Shown: positions 43,933 through 54,466 of the stretch, one piece after another
Layout: each line of letters starts with the position of its first letter
How positions within the stretch are numbered: position 1 is the first letter of the stretch
DNA from: Cordylochernes scorpioides
Taxonomy: Eukaryota; Arthropoda; Arachnida; Pseudoscorpiones; Chernetidae
Reading direction: 5' to 3'
DNA length: 64,000 bases
Assembly (NCBI GenBank): GCA_030710605.1
Contig: CP092881.1
Span: 71,229,118 to 71,293,117, forward strand
Notes under the pieces: model-generated
What the model saw: the letters and a program-made list of their open reading frames with translations, nothing else
What the model was told of the DNA's origin: nothing
Databases searched by the model: none
Position numbers and translations under genes: made by a program

Positions 43933-45545
43933 GAAAAGAAACAAGAACAAGACAGATATAGGGAGGTTCTCTCAGCGATGTGGCCAGTTCTCAGTACAGG
44001 TGTAGCTGTTAGGTTTGCCAGTGCGTTATCGATGTAACGTAGATTACAGGTACCTTCCTCTCTCTTAAGTAAACACGTCCGTGATGGATTGCGGTATGTC
44101 CCGGGTTGGCTGAGGTCCCAGCCGTCCACGCTCCGGTGGGATTGGACGGCGGCCATGTTGACGTGACACCGGGTATGACCCGTTGGTTGAGGAATGCTAA
44201 GCGAGAAGCTTCGTGATTAAATTCTGAGAATAAACTCATAAATTACTCAACACAAATCTGTTTCTAAAGAAATCGATCAATATTTATAAATACATATTTT
44301 CACTTGTCAGATTCAACACAATTCACAATGGTTGAAATATTCAACTAAATAAAGAAGAAATTGAACATTGAACCTTATAGTAAGCACAAATCTGATATTC
44401 AATTCTCACTAATTAATAAACCAAAAATTTATGTCTTTCAAATTATTCATTCTATTTAAATATTCAAATTGTGTTTCCTGTTTAAAAATCCAATTTATTA
44501 AAATTCTCTCGACGTGTGTTCAATTCAATATTGAAATATTAGAATTAATTGGGCATTCTACGATGGCTTCAATTTAACTGAGGACAATTTCGGATCCCTT
44601 TCTTGATGAATAAATCGTTTTTACGAACCTTGGGTGCTAAATATTCAAGTGTCACAAACCCGTGCTTATTCTTCCGTGTTAATGTACACTGATATATTGA
44701 CAAAAGATTGGAGTGAATCTTGCCAATCGCTTGGAGAGAGCTATTTATTTTTTCATTTCCTTTTATCCAAATGCGCATTTCAATTGTTCCTATCTAGGAT
44801 TGTCAAGAGCAGCAATCAATGTATTACAAAAAAAAAACATATTATGCTTCCTCACAGATCAACCAATATATAAGCTGTAAGCAAGTAGTAATCAGTATAA
44901 AAGTCTGTATGTATATATGTTTGTCGGCTATACACGTCCACAATACATAACTAATCTGGCTGAAGGTTTAACGGTCTATAGAATTGAATTTGGAAAAACT
45001 TATAGCAAATTTTCATGCTTCTATCTCAAATATCCTTCAAGTTATCGACAAATTCCCCTATTTAACTCGCAACCAGCCCCTCACTGCGGCAACTGAGAGA
45101 AATATGTCAAAGACAAGGAATCCAGCTGCGAGAGGATGACCCATGTTAATACAAAAATTAAAACGAAGTAAGGAAATAAAATTCTGTAAAAACACTTTAT
45201 CAGTTTAAAAAATCAAGATCTCTACAAATCAGCTCTACATTAGATAAGAAGTGACTTCAGCAAGCAGATTCACACAATAGGATGGTCGGGTAACAAGCCG
45301 ACATGAATCCAGTTGTGTTCTAATGGATCAGAATTGATGACACATTCTGAACTGCTGCTTCACCATATAGCTCGGCGGACATTATCTAATGTGAGTGTGG
45401 TACACACATGTGTGACTGATATTACTTTGAAATTATACTTAAAATCAATTCAAAGTTTTCATTACTTACGATTGATATAAGCTGAGAAAATCGTTATAAA
45501 ATAAAAATATGACTAAAATACACATATTTTTGTTATACAGCAAAT
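43933..45545. other. Unassigned; overlapping minus-strand frames 43.95-44.24 kb
   Basis: 43950-44230 is G+C-richer and open in two minus-strand frames without known domain. 44895-45010 (TATATGTTTGTCGGCTATAC) loosely resembles the start region of the Helitron at 47.2 kb. Otherwise featureless. Confidence 0.3.
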
Positions 45546-45547
45546 AA

Positions 45548-45966
45548 AAACATTAAGACGCGAATGTTTCTTACATACATCAATACGATGAAAACATATA
45601 AGGAGGGTTTGGCTAATCAGTGGTGAACCCTCCCAGCAGTTTCGCCTATATAATCTACCAGACTGCTTCTTTAGAGCTCTAATACTGTATTGGATCATTC
45701 TGCTTATATATGCTACACTGAGGTATGGAATCCTAGAAATGGTATTTAAACAAACAATAGACATAAGCTTTAGGGCAGTAGAATTACATTTAAATCCAAT
45801 TCAGTATTAGAACTCTATAGAAGTGGTCTGGTGGATTAAATTGGCAAAACCGATAGGAGAGTTCACCACTGATGAGCCAAGCCGTCCCAATATTTTTCAT
45901 CGCAGTAAGGACAGTAGGAGTTTGATTGATGTTTGAAAAGAAGCATTCGCGTCTTAATGTTTCCAT
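45548..45966. mobile_element. Fold-back element, CTACTG/CAGTAG family, copy 4
   Basis: Outer arms AAAACATTAAGACGCGAATG and its inverse; inner GGGTTTGGCTAATCAGTGG and CCACTGATGAGCCAAGCC; long internal inverted region with AGAGCTCTAATACTGTATTG. Shares its outer arm with the copies at 50.09, 60.75 and 63.45 kb (subfamily with AAGACGCGAATG arms). Confidence 0.8.
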
Positions 45967-46490
45967 CTGCTGTATATAGATTGCACGTTATTGTCTTATA
46001 TTATTTGGTATACCTCTCCATCAAGAATGTATATAGCTGATGGCCATTTTTCTTGTTGACATTTTCATTTATATTTACTTATTTATTTGTGGACTCTGAT
46101 ACGAGTCAGCTACCTTTATAACCATATTCAACTTTTAATATTTATACTTTCAATTTGTCACATTAGAATAAATATGAATATTGTGCCATCAATATATTCT
46201 GTTAATTTAGAGCTGCACTTCTCATTTTGTGAACTGAATGATGGGAGAGGCAATAGAGAAGCATGACGCTGGACTTACTTATCTTCATGCAGCTTTCTAG
46301 CTATATTCGTGGTGTACCAGTTTGGTCACTTTTTATCAGAATATCTGGAGGTCGTGAACTACGTTGACCAATCTGGGATAGCTTTAAACGCTATATCTTA
46401 CTCCAGAATCCTCAAATAATGAGCTAGTACAACATCGTTGTTTCCTCGTAGACAACAACCATCAAAAAATTGAAAAAGGTTTCCGGAATT
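45967..46490. other. Unassigned A+T-rich sequence
   Basis: Nothing recognised. Confidence 0.3.
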
Positions 46491-46556
46491 GAGTTTCTTT
46501 TTATTTCAAAACCATCTCAAGCTTTCGGCTATCTCTGCCCTTCTACAGGAGAACTT
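46490..46556 (-). repeat. Single arm with hammerhead-like motif
   Basis: Minus strand: CCTGTAGA, helix II AGGGC-AGAGATA-GCC, GAAA, GCTT, GAGATGG. A solitary arm of the family at 17.15 and 28.23 kb; no inverted partner follows. Confidence 0.6.
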
Positions 46557-47080
46557 ATATAATGGATGTAACGCCGCCTGATGCTTTAGTCCATTAGTCA
46601 AACAATTTCGATCATCTTTGTTCAGAAATAAGGATAACGCCAGTGCTGAGAGCAATCTCTTCAATGCAAAAATATCCAAACCATCAGGTTTTGAATTATT
46701 CTCAAAGGTGGTATCAAGACATAAAAGCTATACGCTCCACAGCGGGTATTTTTTCTTCAATAAAAAAGTTAACAATGTTGGAGAAGTTGACACGACTCAT
46801 CAACCCGATGTTGCAACAGGTCAACAAATATTTAGCGTGCAGACGAAGATGTTTGCTGTCGTGCTGTTGACACCCGCTGAATTATTCAGCCTCCACCCGT
46901 CGTCCTGTTGGCTCGAACTCTGGTGGTTGTCACAACCTAGCTCTTTGTAAGCCACTTCTTCCCTTCATCAAATAAGTTTTACTTGTTCTATAACTGAGTG
47001 TCCGTGAATATTTTTCATTTTGAAATCCTCAATATATACCCTCACAATTAGTTATATATCATTTAGTTGATTTCTATTCC
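46557..47080. other. Unassigned sequence
   Basis: Overlapping frames at 46618-46950 have no known domain. Confidence 0.25.
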
Positions 47081-47197
47081 ACACTAAATGGCGCTCTGCC
47101 ATCTAAAAGGCTCATGTGCTCGTGGTCAGGATATATGAATATTCATATATATATGAAAAACCAATAGGAAAAAAAATAAGTGGGGCAGGTGTTGATA

Positions 47198-47832
47198 TCT
47201 ATATATATAAAAATGAATGTTTGTATGTTTGTTGGTTGGTTTGTATGTCCGGTATACAAATTCGCAGTAGTTCACTAATTCAAACCAAAATTTCAATACA
47301 TAGGTAAAAAATAACGAGGATGACGATAGGCTATTTTAAAAAATATATAAATCAATTATTAAAACTATATATTCAAATTATTCTAAATAGCTCATCTAGA
47401 ACGCGGTGGAATCTGATGGCGGGGCGCGCCCATTGGACGGCCTGCGACACGTGGCTTCCCTGTGCGCGCGCATGCGCCGGGAAGGCACTCGCACGCCGGC
47501 AGCCGACGGGAGCTGTCGCTTGCTCGCCGGGAGTCAACGGGCGCGCGCATGCGCCGGGAAGCCACTCGCCCGCCGGCAGCCGACGGGAGCGGTCGCTTGC
47601 TCGCCGGGAGTCAACGGGCGCCGACATTTACTCGCTGACAGCCAACGGGCACATGTTTAATGTGTTTGAATAATACATTTAATCATGTAAACCCGGGCGT
47701 TGCCGGGCAACCCTAGGAAGCAAGATGTATACAAGGTGTAGACAAGATGAAGATCTAGATGAAGATTAAAACGTTTTTAAAATATATTCGCACTCGGGTA
47801 AAACCCGGGCGTTGCCCGGGCCATTCGTCTAG
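47198..47832 (+). mobile_element. Complete non-autonomous Helitron, 635 bp
   Basis: Starts TCTATATATATAAAAATG after an A, and ends with the hairpin CCCGGGC-GTT-GCCCGGG, then CATTCGT, CTAG and a T. This is the 5'-TC / 3'-hairpin-CTRR structure of Helitrons inserted at AT without target duplication. The inside (47400-47650) is very G+C-rich with a ~77-bp duplication (GCGCGCATGCGCCGGGAA, CCGGCAGCCGACGGGAGC). A second, imperfect copy of the end hairpin lies at about 47688. Open frames here are artefacts of G+C-richness. No Rep/helicase. Confidence 0.85.
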
Positions 47833-47925
47833 TTAAAAATAAAGAGAGCATATCCTGACCAGGAGTACATGTGCTTTACAGAACGCAGAGCGCCATCTGG
47901 TGGAACAGAAATCAAGAAAAGCCAT

Positions 47926-47965
47926 CCACGAACACGTTTCGCGCTGTTGGCGCTCGTCAATTCTG
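47926..47965 (-). ncRNA. Decayed hammerhead ribozyme
   Basis: Minus strand: TTGACGA (C3 changed to T), perfect helix II GCGC-CAACA-GCGC with the same loop as the intact copy, GAAA, 2-bp helix III in ACGTGT, GUU triplet, then CGTGG matching helix I 3' strand. The 5' strand of helix I is replaced (CAGAA), so helix I cannot form. The helix II change from GGGC/GCCC to GCGC/GCGC is a paired (compensatory) difference. Confidence 0.75.
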
Positions 47966-48247
47966 AAAAACACATGTGCTCCTGGTCAGGATGTGCATTA
48001 TTTGACTTTAATATATATATAAATGCATTCGTAGTTGAATAATTCGAAGCCCAAGGGACAAAAAAAAATCGAAGTAAAAACGGAAATTTTATTTATAGGG
48101 GCAATTCTAGGGACCAAGATAAATATTAGTATTAAAGACGTCTTCTAATTAAAGAGGTTCGAATTTTTCTAGTTCTACTGTATATTGGTAAATTCGACCG
48201 ATTCCATAACCTCCCTCGTAGGATGTTATGGAATCGAAGCTCTCTCC

Positions 48248-48285
48248 CTTGTACTGATAAAGATCCTAGCCCGAAACCATGGTAT
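48248..48285 (+). ncRNA. Possible decayed hammerhead
   Basis: CTGATAA, twelve nucleotides ending TAGCCC, then GAAACC and ATGGTATAC. Spacing of the two boxes is within one nucleotide of the intact copy, but helix II is not paired and G8 is lost. The downstream 48284-48420 segment is shared with the 19.37-kb element, supporting a common origin. Confidence 0.35.
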
Positions 48286-48449
48286 ACAGGTTGGCTTTAC
48301 CTTTGCCTAAATTTGCCAAACTGGTGTTGTGGATCATTACTTACCATCGCTAGTAAAGCTTTTCACTCTTGTGATAAAACAGTGCATCGTCCTGATGTAT
48401 AATTGAAGGGAGAGTCGCCTCATTGAGTACAAATATTTTTAAAGTATTT

Positions 48450-48811
48450 TTATTCATCACAAACTATTTTTACAAAATGAAAAATATGAAAAAAATGTTA
48501 CAAATGTGATATTGTACTGGGATAATGTGCATAAATTATGAAAAAGGCATCTCCTTATTGTGCAACTGAAAGTTGCTGATGGCTTTCGCCATCTATCGGA
48601 ATAAATATCAACTATTCTCGTTGCACCACGCTGATGAGGGCCAACAGCCCGAAACGCGTCCGTGGTTAGCTTTTCTTGATTAATCAAGAATGGGTATTTG
48701 ACCAATTCTGGAATAATTAAAAATCAACGAGAATAGTTGATATTTATTCCGATAGATGGCGCAAGCCAACAGCAACTTACAGTTGCACGATAAGGAGATG
48801 CCTTTTTCTTA
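48450..48811. mobile_element. Fold-back element with apparently intact hammerhead
   Basis: Arms 48540-48623 and about 48721-48805 (GGCATCTCCTTATTGTGCAA, GATGGC, ATCGGAATAAATATCAACTA and their inverses) form a ~78-bp, nearly perfect hairpin stem. The ~97-nt loop holds the ribozyme (48625-48670), a TCTTGATTAATCAAGA palindrome and an A-rich stretch. A one-sided tail (48450-48539, AATGTTACAAATGTGATATT) is conserved beside the 1.1- and 29.2-kb relatives. No protein is encoded. Arm-loop-arm plus tail resembles the inverted pseudo-LTR layout reported for Penelope-like elements. Confidence 0.9.
48623..48670 (+). ncRNA. Hammerhead ribozyme, type I, complete core
   Basis: Core box CTGATGA at 48631-48637, helix II G38-C50, G39-C49, G40-C48, C41-G47 (last digits of 486xx) with loop CAACA, GAAA at 48651-48654, helix III A54-U59 and C55-G58 with a two-base loop, C17 equivalent at 48660. 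Helix I pairs ACCACG (48625-48630) with CGTGGT (48661-48666), then continues after a two-base bulge as GC/GC. All invariant residues are present and the predicted cut is after GUC at 48660. The 2-bp helix III is typical of hammerheads in Penelope-like elements and retrozymes, which usually cleave best as dimers. Confidence 0.92.
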
Positions 48812-48997
48812 AAATAATAAATGTAATTTAAATATAAAACTATAATATTTTAGTAATCATTATAGTTTCGTTGAGTAAATTTGGTTCCAATCCCCATATG
48901 CAATGACAAAACAGAAAAATAAGTAACTTATGTTAATTTGCGTGTGGTAAATCGCTGCTAAAATATAAAGTGATCTGTATTTAACACAACTTAAACT

Positions 48998-49084
48998 AGA
49001 CATGTGGTGTACTTACAGTAAAAAGCAGTCGCCAACTTCTACCCACAATCATTATCATGGCCTGTGCCACGTGTACTAAAGATA
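48998..49084 (+). mobile_element. tRNA-derived SINE, 3' end only
   Basis: AGACATGTGGTGTACTTACA, AAGCAGTCGCCAACTTCTAC and GTGTACTAAAGATAA match the last ~85 nt of the SINE at 51.37 kb. Confidence 0.8.
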
Positions 49085-49835
49085 ATTTTAAAAAACCTAA
49101 ACAATACAATGTGTTTTCAATTATTTTTCTGACTGATAAAAATTAAGAATATATTTGGTAAAGCGCTCAGACAAATATTATATTAGTAGCGTTCAGTATA
49201 CTTCTTTCCCACAATGAAACATACTACTAATCCCATTATAGGAAAGATTTAGACAATTTCATAAGTTGAAGATAATTCCTGGATCATTAAATTATCAAAG
49301 TATAAAATTGTTAGGTGTAGAGTTATTGTAAGGTTTGTTTTATCAAGCAAATCTCTCGAGAATTTCTGCCCTTTCAAAAGAGTAAAAAGGTGAACTCTAA
49401 AAAACCTTACAACAAACTCTTCGCCTCTCGATTTTATATTTTTGATAATATTTATAGAATGTATCTATTGGAATGTTATTCAGTACTTGGAGCAATTCCG
49501 GCCTTTCTAGAGTCAAATATTCTTCTTTAAAATATTTCCATCATTAGCATATTAGTTTGGAATAAAGGAAACTATCATTTAGGAATAAATCTGAGGGAAA
49601 TAGGTTAGGAAGTAAAGGGTATTGCTTTTTCTGACAAAGCCAGAATGGATTAAGGTTTATGCAGCCGCTAATCATCATGGTGGAACAACACATATTGACT
49701 TTACCATATTTCCTTCCTATTTATTCCGTTTATCACTGCGAAATGGACATTTAAGAGTGCTATACATAATCGGTATATGTGAGAAATAGCTACTTAGAAA
49801 TTGTTTGAAAAAGGAACAATAAAATTCAGGTAAAG
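49085..49835. other. Unassigned A+T-rich sequence
   Basis: Includes a short inverted pair around 49325-49430 (GTAAGGTTTGTTTTAT / AAAAACCTTACAACAAA) that may be a minor fold-back. No gene recognised. Confidence 0.3.
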
Positions 49836-49837
49836 AA

Positions 49838-49992
49838 TTTCTTTTAATTTTGGTTTTTGCAAGTTTTCGAGCAATTTTTCTGTTCTTCAACGGGAAAATA
49901 TCAAGCTTGATATTGTACTTAGAGGTATTTTCTTGTTGAAGAGCAGAAAAATTGCTCCAAAGCTTGCAAAAACCAAAAAGAAACGCTTTACC
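49838..49992. mobile_element. Fold-back element with hammerhead-like arms
   Basis: Arms 49838-49898 and 49928-49990. Read outward, the right arm has CTTGTTGA, helix II GAGCA-GAAAAAT-TGCTC, CAAA, GCTT, GCAAAAACC. The left arm has CCGTTGA, GAACA-GAAAAAT-TGCTC and GAAAA. Box sequences deviate from the catalytic consensus, but the hairpin is retained in both arms. Confidence 0.65.
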
Positions 49993-50084
49993 TGTGTGTT
50001 GTGTGTGTGTTTTGTGTTTGTTGTGTGTTTTTTGAATTTTATTGTTCTTTTTTACAAATAATAGGAATATAACAAATTAAAAAA

Positions 50085-50405
50085 AACGTTAAGACTTTCT
50101 TTTCACAAATAAATCAAACTTCTACTGTCCTTACTGCGATTAAATAAATATAAAAAGCTTATGTCCATAGTTTTCTTGGAAACTATTTCTAAGATTCCAT
50201 CCTTCAGTGTAGTATATAAAAGCAGAATAATTTAATACAGTATTAGAGCTCTGAAGAAGCGGTCTGGTTGATTAAATTTGCGAAACCGCTGGGAGGGTTC
50301 ATCACTGATGAGTCAAGCCCTCCCAATATTTTTTCATCGCAGTAAGGACAGTAGAATTTTGATTTATTTGTGAAAAGAAACATTCGCGTCTTAATACTTT
50401 CAATT
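50085..50405. mobile_element. Fold-back element, CTACTG/CAGTAG family, copy 5
   Basis: Left arm shortened (CTTCTACTGTCCTTACTGCG at 50120); right arm complete (GCGAAACCGCTGGGAGGG, CACTGATGAGTCAAGCCC, CATCGCAGTAAGGACAGTAG, AAACATTCGCGTCTTAATAC). Inner inverted region as in copy 4. Confidence 0.8.
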
Positions 50406-50757
50406 GTTATATAAGGATGGATCTTTATTGCTTTGTATAAATAATCGGTATTCTATCTGGTGGCCAAGTCTCCTTTTTTCGCAGAATTTGACTAGACGGA
50501 CCATTTTTAGACGTTTATATCTAGCCATGTTTGAACCCTTCAAAAGCTGTCGTTCATTTAATCATATCTTTCAGGAACACATTTTTTTAAAACAATGGAA
50601 TACTTTCTTTCAATGTTTTTTTTTTTTTTTTATAGTTCCAAGTATACAAATTATTCTTACAAAAGTCAGTTTAAAATGTTTTCAGCGTCAATTAGTACCT
50701 ATTCACTCTAAATAAGACTTTGTGGATAAGATCCTTCACGCGTTTGATTCTTTTATA
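50406..50757. other. Unassigned sequence
   Basis: A 103-codon open frame at 50404-50715 (+) is Phe/Leu/Ile-rich from A+T-rich DNA and has no recognisable domain. Confidence 0.25.
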
Positions 50758-50759
50758 TA

Positions 50760-51033
50760 CACCCATACCTCGCTTTGCGTCGGGGTTATGTTCCAAAAAA
50801 ACACGACGCAAATTGAAACGACGCAAAGTTAAAATATGTGAAGGCGCAATCAAAAACAAAGGTGTTGCCATATTTTTAGGAAAAAAAATAAAAAATAAAA
50901 ATGAAGACTCGAATCCAAAACAACGTAACTTCGAACATCTAACGACGCACAGTGAAAATCAGTAAAAATTAAGCAGCGACGCAACTTCGAAAAAAAAACG
51001 CAAAACGAAACGACGCAAAGCGAGGTATTGGTG
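50760..51033. mobile_element. Tigger/pogo-like MITE, 274 bp
   Basis: Ends CACCCATACCTCGCTTTGCG and, from the right, CACCAATACCTCGCTTTGCG, flanked by TA. CATACCTCG resembles Tigger termini known in other animals. The interior carries several ACGACGCAAA words. The open frame at 50720-50965 is not a transposase. Confidence 0.9.
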
Positions 51034-51370
51034 TATATATTGCTGATTTTAATATAGTTTAGATTAATAATAATGTTTTTGTATATGGTTCAAATTTTAT
51101 TTATTTAGACATTCAGGGTACTTTCGGAACATTTAATTATTGTAATAGAATCTATAATAACCAAACAACAAAAAAAGCATGAACAGATGCATTGATATAT
51201 CAGAAACAATATGGACAAATACTATCCCATAGATGTAGGCACTCTTCTATACATAACAGAATAATTTTAAAATTTTGTTTTTCAAATAGAAATAATGTAT
51301 TTTTCTCTCCATATATAATAAGTATATAAAATATGTATAAAATAATAGGGTATTAAAGGGGTAATAAAGG
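51034..51370. other. Unassigned A+T-rich sequence
   Basis: Nothing recognised. Confidence 0.3.
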
Positions 51371-51672
51371 GGGTCGGTGGAAGGATGGTCTAAACCGTTG
51401 GTTTTTGACCGCTACGACCCGGGTTCGATTCCCGCATTGGACACTTTTTTATGTTTAAAAAGATAATGCTCCAATGGCCCCCGATTCTTGCAAAAGTCCA
51501 ACCCCACCAGCGAGTGCAAGTAACCAAACGGGGCTCTCGCACATTTGTAAGTGCAAAGTCGAACTGCTTTTCACATGTGTAGACATGTGGTGCACTTACA
51601 GTAAAAGTAGTCGCCTACTTCTACCCACCACGATTATCATGGCCTGTACCACGTGTACTAGGGATAAGCAAA
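51371..51672 (+). mobile_element. tRNA-derived SINE, full-length reference copy
   Basis: Head GGTCGGTGGAAGGATGG-TCTAAACCG, intact B box GGGTTCGATTCCC at about 51421-51433, short T/A linker, body AAGTAACCAAACGGGGCTCT, AAGTGCAAAGTCGAACTGC, ACATGTGGTGCACTTACAG, and 3' end CACGTGTACTAGGGATAAGC plus an A-rich run. Best-preserved copy of the family; a short open frame inside it is incidental. Confidence 0.9.
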
Positions 51673-51727
51673 ATAAAAGTGTATATAAATTGTATTTATT
51701 ATTAAGTTGTTAACGTGATAATCCTGT

Positions 51728-51785
51728 TGAGGACTGACAAGTCCCAAAGCTTGAAAATAAAAAAGGTTTTCACAAGAAACTAAGC
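51728..51785 (+). repeat. Hammerhead-like motif, solitary
   Basis: CCTGTTGA, helix II GGAC-TGACAA-GTCC (4 bp), CAAA, GCTT, GAAAATAAAAAAGG. Same layout as the arms at 17.64 and 46.5 kb. The core has A6-to-T and G12-to-C type changes, so activity is not expected. Confidence 0.5.
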
Positions 51786-52413
51786 CATGGAATCTTTATT
51801 TATTTTATTACATTTTTCATATTTATGGCTTATATAGGTAATAATTTCTCCTATCTTCCTATAACTAGGTTCCGAAACCTTGTAACTATAAACAAGAGTT
51901 TGGGCTAAGAGGTGTAATTTCTACTTCATTACAATGCGCAATTAGACAAAGGAAAATGCACAGAAATTACGTTTCCCAAATAAACAACACAACGGCATTT
52001 TGTAAACCTATTTCTGTGAATTATTCACTTACTTCAGCCATTTAGTAAAAACATCTTAGTTTATTTGACCTTGTAAACAATATTCTGATTTGATTTCTGA
52101 ATTTGTGACGAGACATATAAAAATAGGCTAATGAGCTCTCCTGTAACAAAAGACGTTGAGCCGGTGAAGAGACAAAGAGACGTCTCTCAGCAATGTTATT
52201 TTCAGACAAGGAGATCTTTGCCAGCTGTGATGCCGCTGACCCTACTGCTGTACTGTATTGTTAGCAAGGCACCGAGCACTTCTCCTTGGTCAAGGTCTGA
52301 ATAACTTAGTCCATTAACAATTAAGATAATTTAATTGACAACTTGTCAATACATGCAAAATACACAGTCTGCACTATTAAAAAAAGATAAATGCATTATA
52401 TATACCATGTACA
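51786..52413. other. Unassigned sequence
   Basis: 52140-52280 is G+C-richer, with nothing recognised; it directly precedes the short open frame below. Confidence 0.3.
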
Positions 52414-52533
52414 ATGAATATGGCGCCTCTGCCAGCGCTGCAGAGTTTGGTAGAGAATCACCAGCGGGTCTCCAACGACACCACGCATTTCACGATCTAC
52501 GAAGAATACGTAGATCACGTGCTTCGCCGCTGA
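52414..52533 (+). CDS. Short open frame, possible first coding exon
   Basis: 39 codons from an ATG (second ATG two codons later, in MAPLPALQSL), upstream in-frame stop at 52378, stop TGA at 52531-52533. The peptide VENHQRVSNDTTHFTIYEEY has balanced composition and third-position G/C preference, unlike neighbouring frames. If it is an exon, a GT at 52510 or 52518 could serve as donor. A perfect 8-bp inverted repeat (GATCTACG ... CGTAGATC) lies inside. No family recognised. Confidence 0.25.
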   Translation: MNMAPLPALQSLVENHQRVSNDTTHFTIYEEYVDHVLRR

Positions 52534-53228
52534 GAAGATGGTGATGGCGTGGTTCTCGAGACCACCTGAATAAATTAGACGTATAGTCAGTTCAATTTTT
52601 ATATTTCCAAAGGATTTCCTGGTCACTGAATTAAATGGAATTCATAAAGATTGTTTCACTTCATTTAAGTATTATTAATAGTCCTGGTTGATACTAAATG
52701 TAGCATAGATATTGTCGCGTAAAGTGTATCTACGCCCAGGCTTCTGCTTCGCCTAGACCTCCTAAACTTCTGGTCCCGAGAGAAGTTCGCTGACCTTTAT
52801 CTATATGGCGTCTTTCTACTCCTGACGGGAGGCTAACCGAGACCCGATGCTCGATCTAACACCAAAGAAGACTCAACACTAACTGGCTTGCACACACATT
52901 TTATATGAATACAGTACACTATTCAAGTAAGACATATTTACATATAAATTGATTAAACATAGAATAAATTTACATAATTGTTTACATATCACAAACAACA
53001 TATATACATAACTGTTTTCCGACAGAGATAGCAATTAATAGGAAGATAGTTACGTATGTCTTGTGTTGATGGAAATCATATCTCCGGACCTTCTCTCTTC
53101 TAGCTACTTGAATACAATATTCATGTGCCGAGATATATTAACAAAACAACAAATTTTCTCTTAGTGTTATAGAGTATTTATTTTAAAATAAGCCTTCAAA
53201 TTAGGAAATCAGAGTTCTTGGGGAAAAC
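52534..53228. other. Unassigned sequence
   Basis: No gene recognised; 52730-52870 is moderately G+C-rich. Confidence 0.3.
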
Positions 53229-53229
53229 G

Positions 53230-54466
53230 TAGAGTGTTATATCTGCGGCGATTGGATGTAAAAAGTTGGAGTGTCACAACAGAAGAGTGGGAACGCCTAG
53301 TGTTATTTCTATTTGACAAATGGATGTTAAAGGGTTTAGAGTGTTACAACAGAGAATTGGGAAAGACGAGTGTTAAAACAGGAACACTGAGTGTTACAAC
53401 TATACTACAAATGGGTGTTAACCGGTTTAGAGTGTTACAATAGAGGAACGTTGAATGTTGTATATATACTACAAATGGGTGTTAAACGGTTAGAATGTTA
53501 CAACAGAGGAGTGAGATGGCCGAGTGTTAAAACACAGGAACGCTGAGTGTTACAAAATACGACAAATGGGTGTTAAACGGTTAGAGTGTTACAACAGAGG
53601 AGTGAGATAGCCGAGTGTTAAAACACAGGAACGCTGAGTGTTACAAAATACGACAAATGGGTGTTAAACGGTTAGAGTGTTACAACAGAGGAGTGAGATA
53701 GCCGAGTGTTAAAACACAGGAACGCTGAGTGTTACAAAATACGACAAATGGGTGTTAAACGGTTAGAGTGTTACAACAGAGGAGTGAGATAGCCGAGTGT
53801 TAAAACACAGAAACGCTGAGTGTTACAAAATACGACAAATGGGTGTTAAACGGTTAGAGTGTTACAACAGAGGAGTGAGATAGCCGAGTGTTAAAACACA
53901 GGAACGCTGAGTGTTACAAAATACGACAAATGGGTGTTAAACGGTTAGAGTGTTACAAAAGAGGAGTGAGATAGCCGAGTGTTAAAACACAGGAACGCTT
54001 AGTGTTACAAATATACGACAAATGGGTGTTAAACGGTTAGAGTGTTACAACAGAGGAGTGAGATAGCCGAGTGTTAAAACACAGGAACGCTGAGTGTTAC
54101 AAAATACGACAAATGGGTGTTAAACGGTAAGTGTTACAACAGAGGAGTGAGATAACCGAGTGTTAAAACACAGGAACGCTGAGTGTTACAAAATACGACA
54201 AATGGGTGTTAAACGGTTGAAGTGTTACAACAGAGGTGTGAGATAGCCGGGTGTTAAAACACAGGAACGCTGAGTGTTACAAAATACGACAAATGGGTGC
54301 TAAACGGTTAGAGTGTTACAACAGAGGAGTGAGATAGCCGAGTGTTAAAACACAGGAACGCTGAGTGTTACAAAATACGACAAATGGGTGTTAAACGGTT
54401 GAAGTGTTACAACAGAGGTGTGAGATAGCCGGGTGTTAAAACACAGGAACGCTGAGTGTTACAACA
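53230..54466. repeat. 91-bp tandem repeat, about 13 units
   Basis: GTTACAACAGAGG starts at 53497, 53588 and 53679 give 91 bp. Each unit holds three GTGTTA-containing sub-blocks (GAGTGTTACAACAG, GAGTGTTAAAACACAGG, GTGTTAAACGG), so the unit itself grew from a ~30-bp repeat, still visible in the left, more diverged units. Confidence 0.95.

Larger units (their letters stand above)
47085..48005. mobile_element. Hammerhead-family element arms split by a Helitron
   Basis: 47085-47197 carries the inverse arm (GGCGCTCTGCCATCTAAAAG, GTGGTCAGGATATATG) and ends at GGCAGGTGTTGATAT. 47841-48005 carries the arm again (ATATCCTGACCAGGAGTACA ... AGAGCGCCATCTGGTGGAAC), a decayed hammerhead, and a closing inverse arm CACATGTGCTCCTGGTCAGG. 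The Helitron lies between the two parts. Confidence 0.65.

Noticed and set aside
47320-47673. 117-codon and overlapping G+C-rich open frames
   Set aside because: They lie inside the Helitron's duplicated G+C-rich core, are open in several frames at once, and have no known domain.
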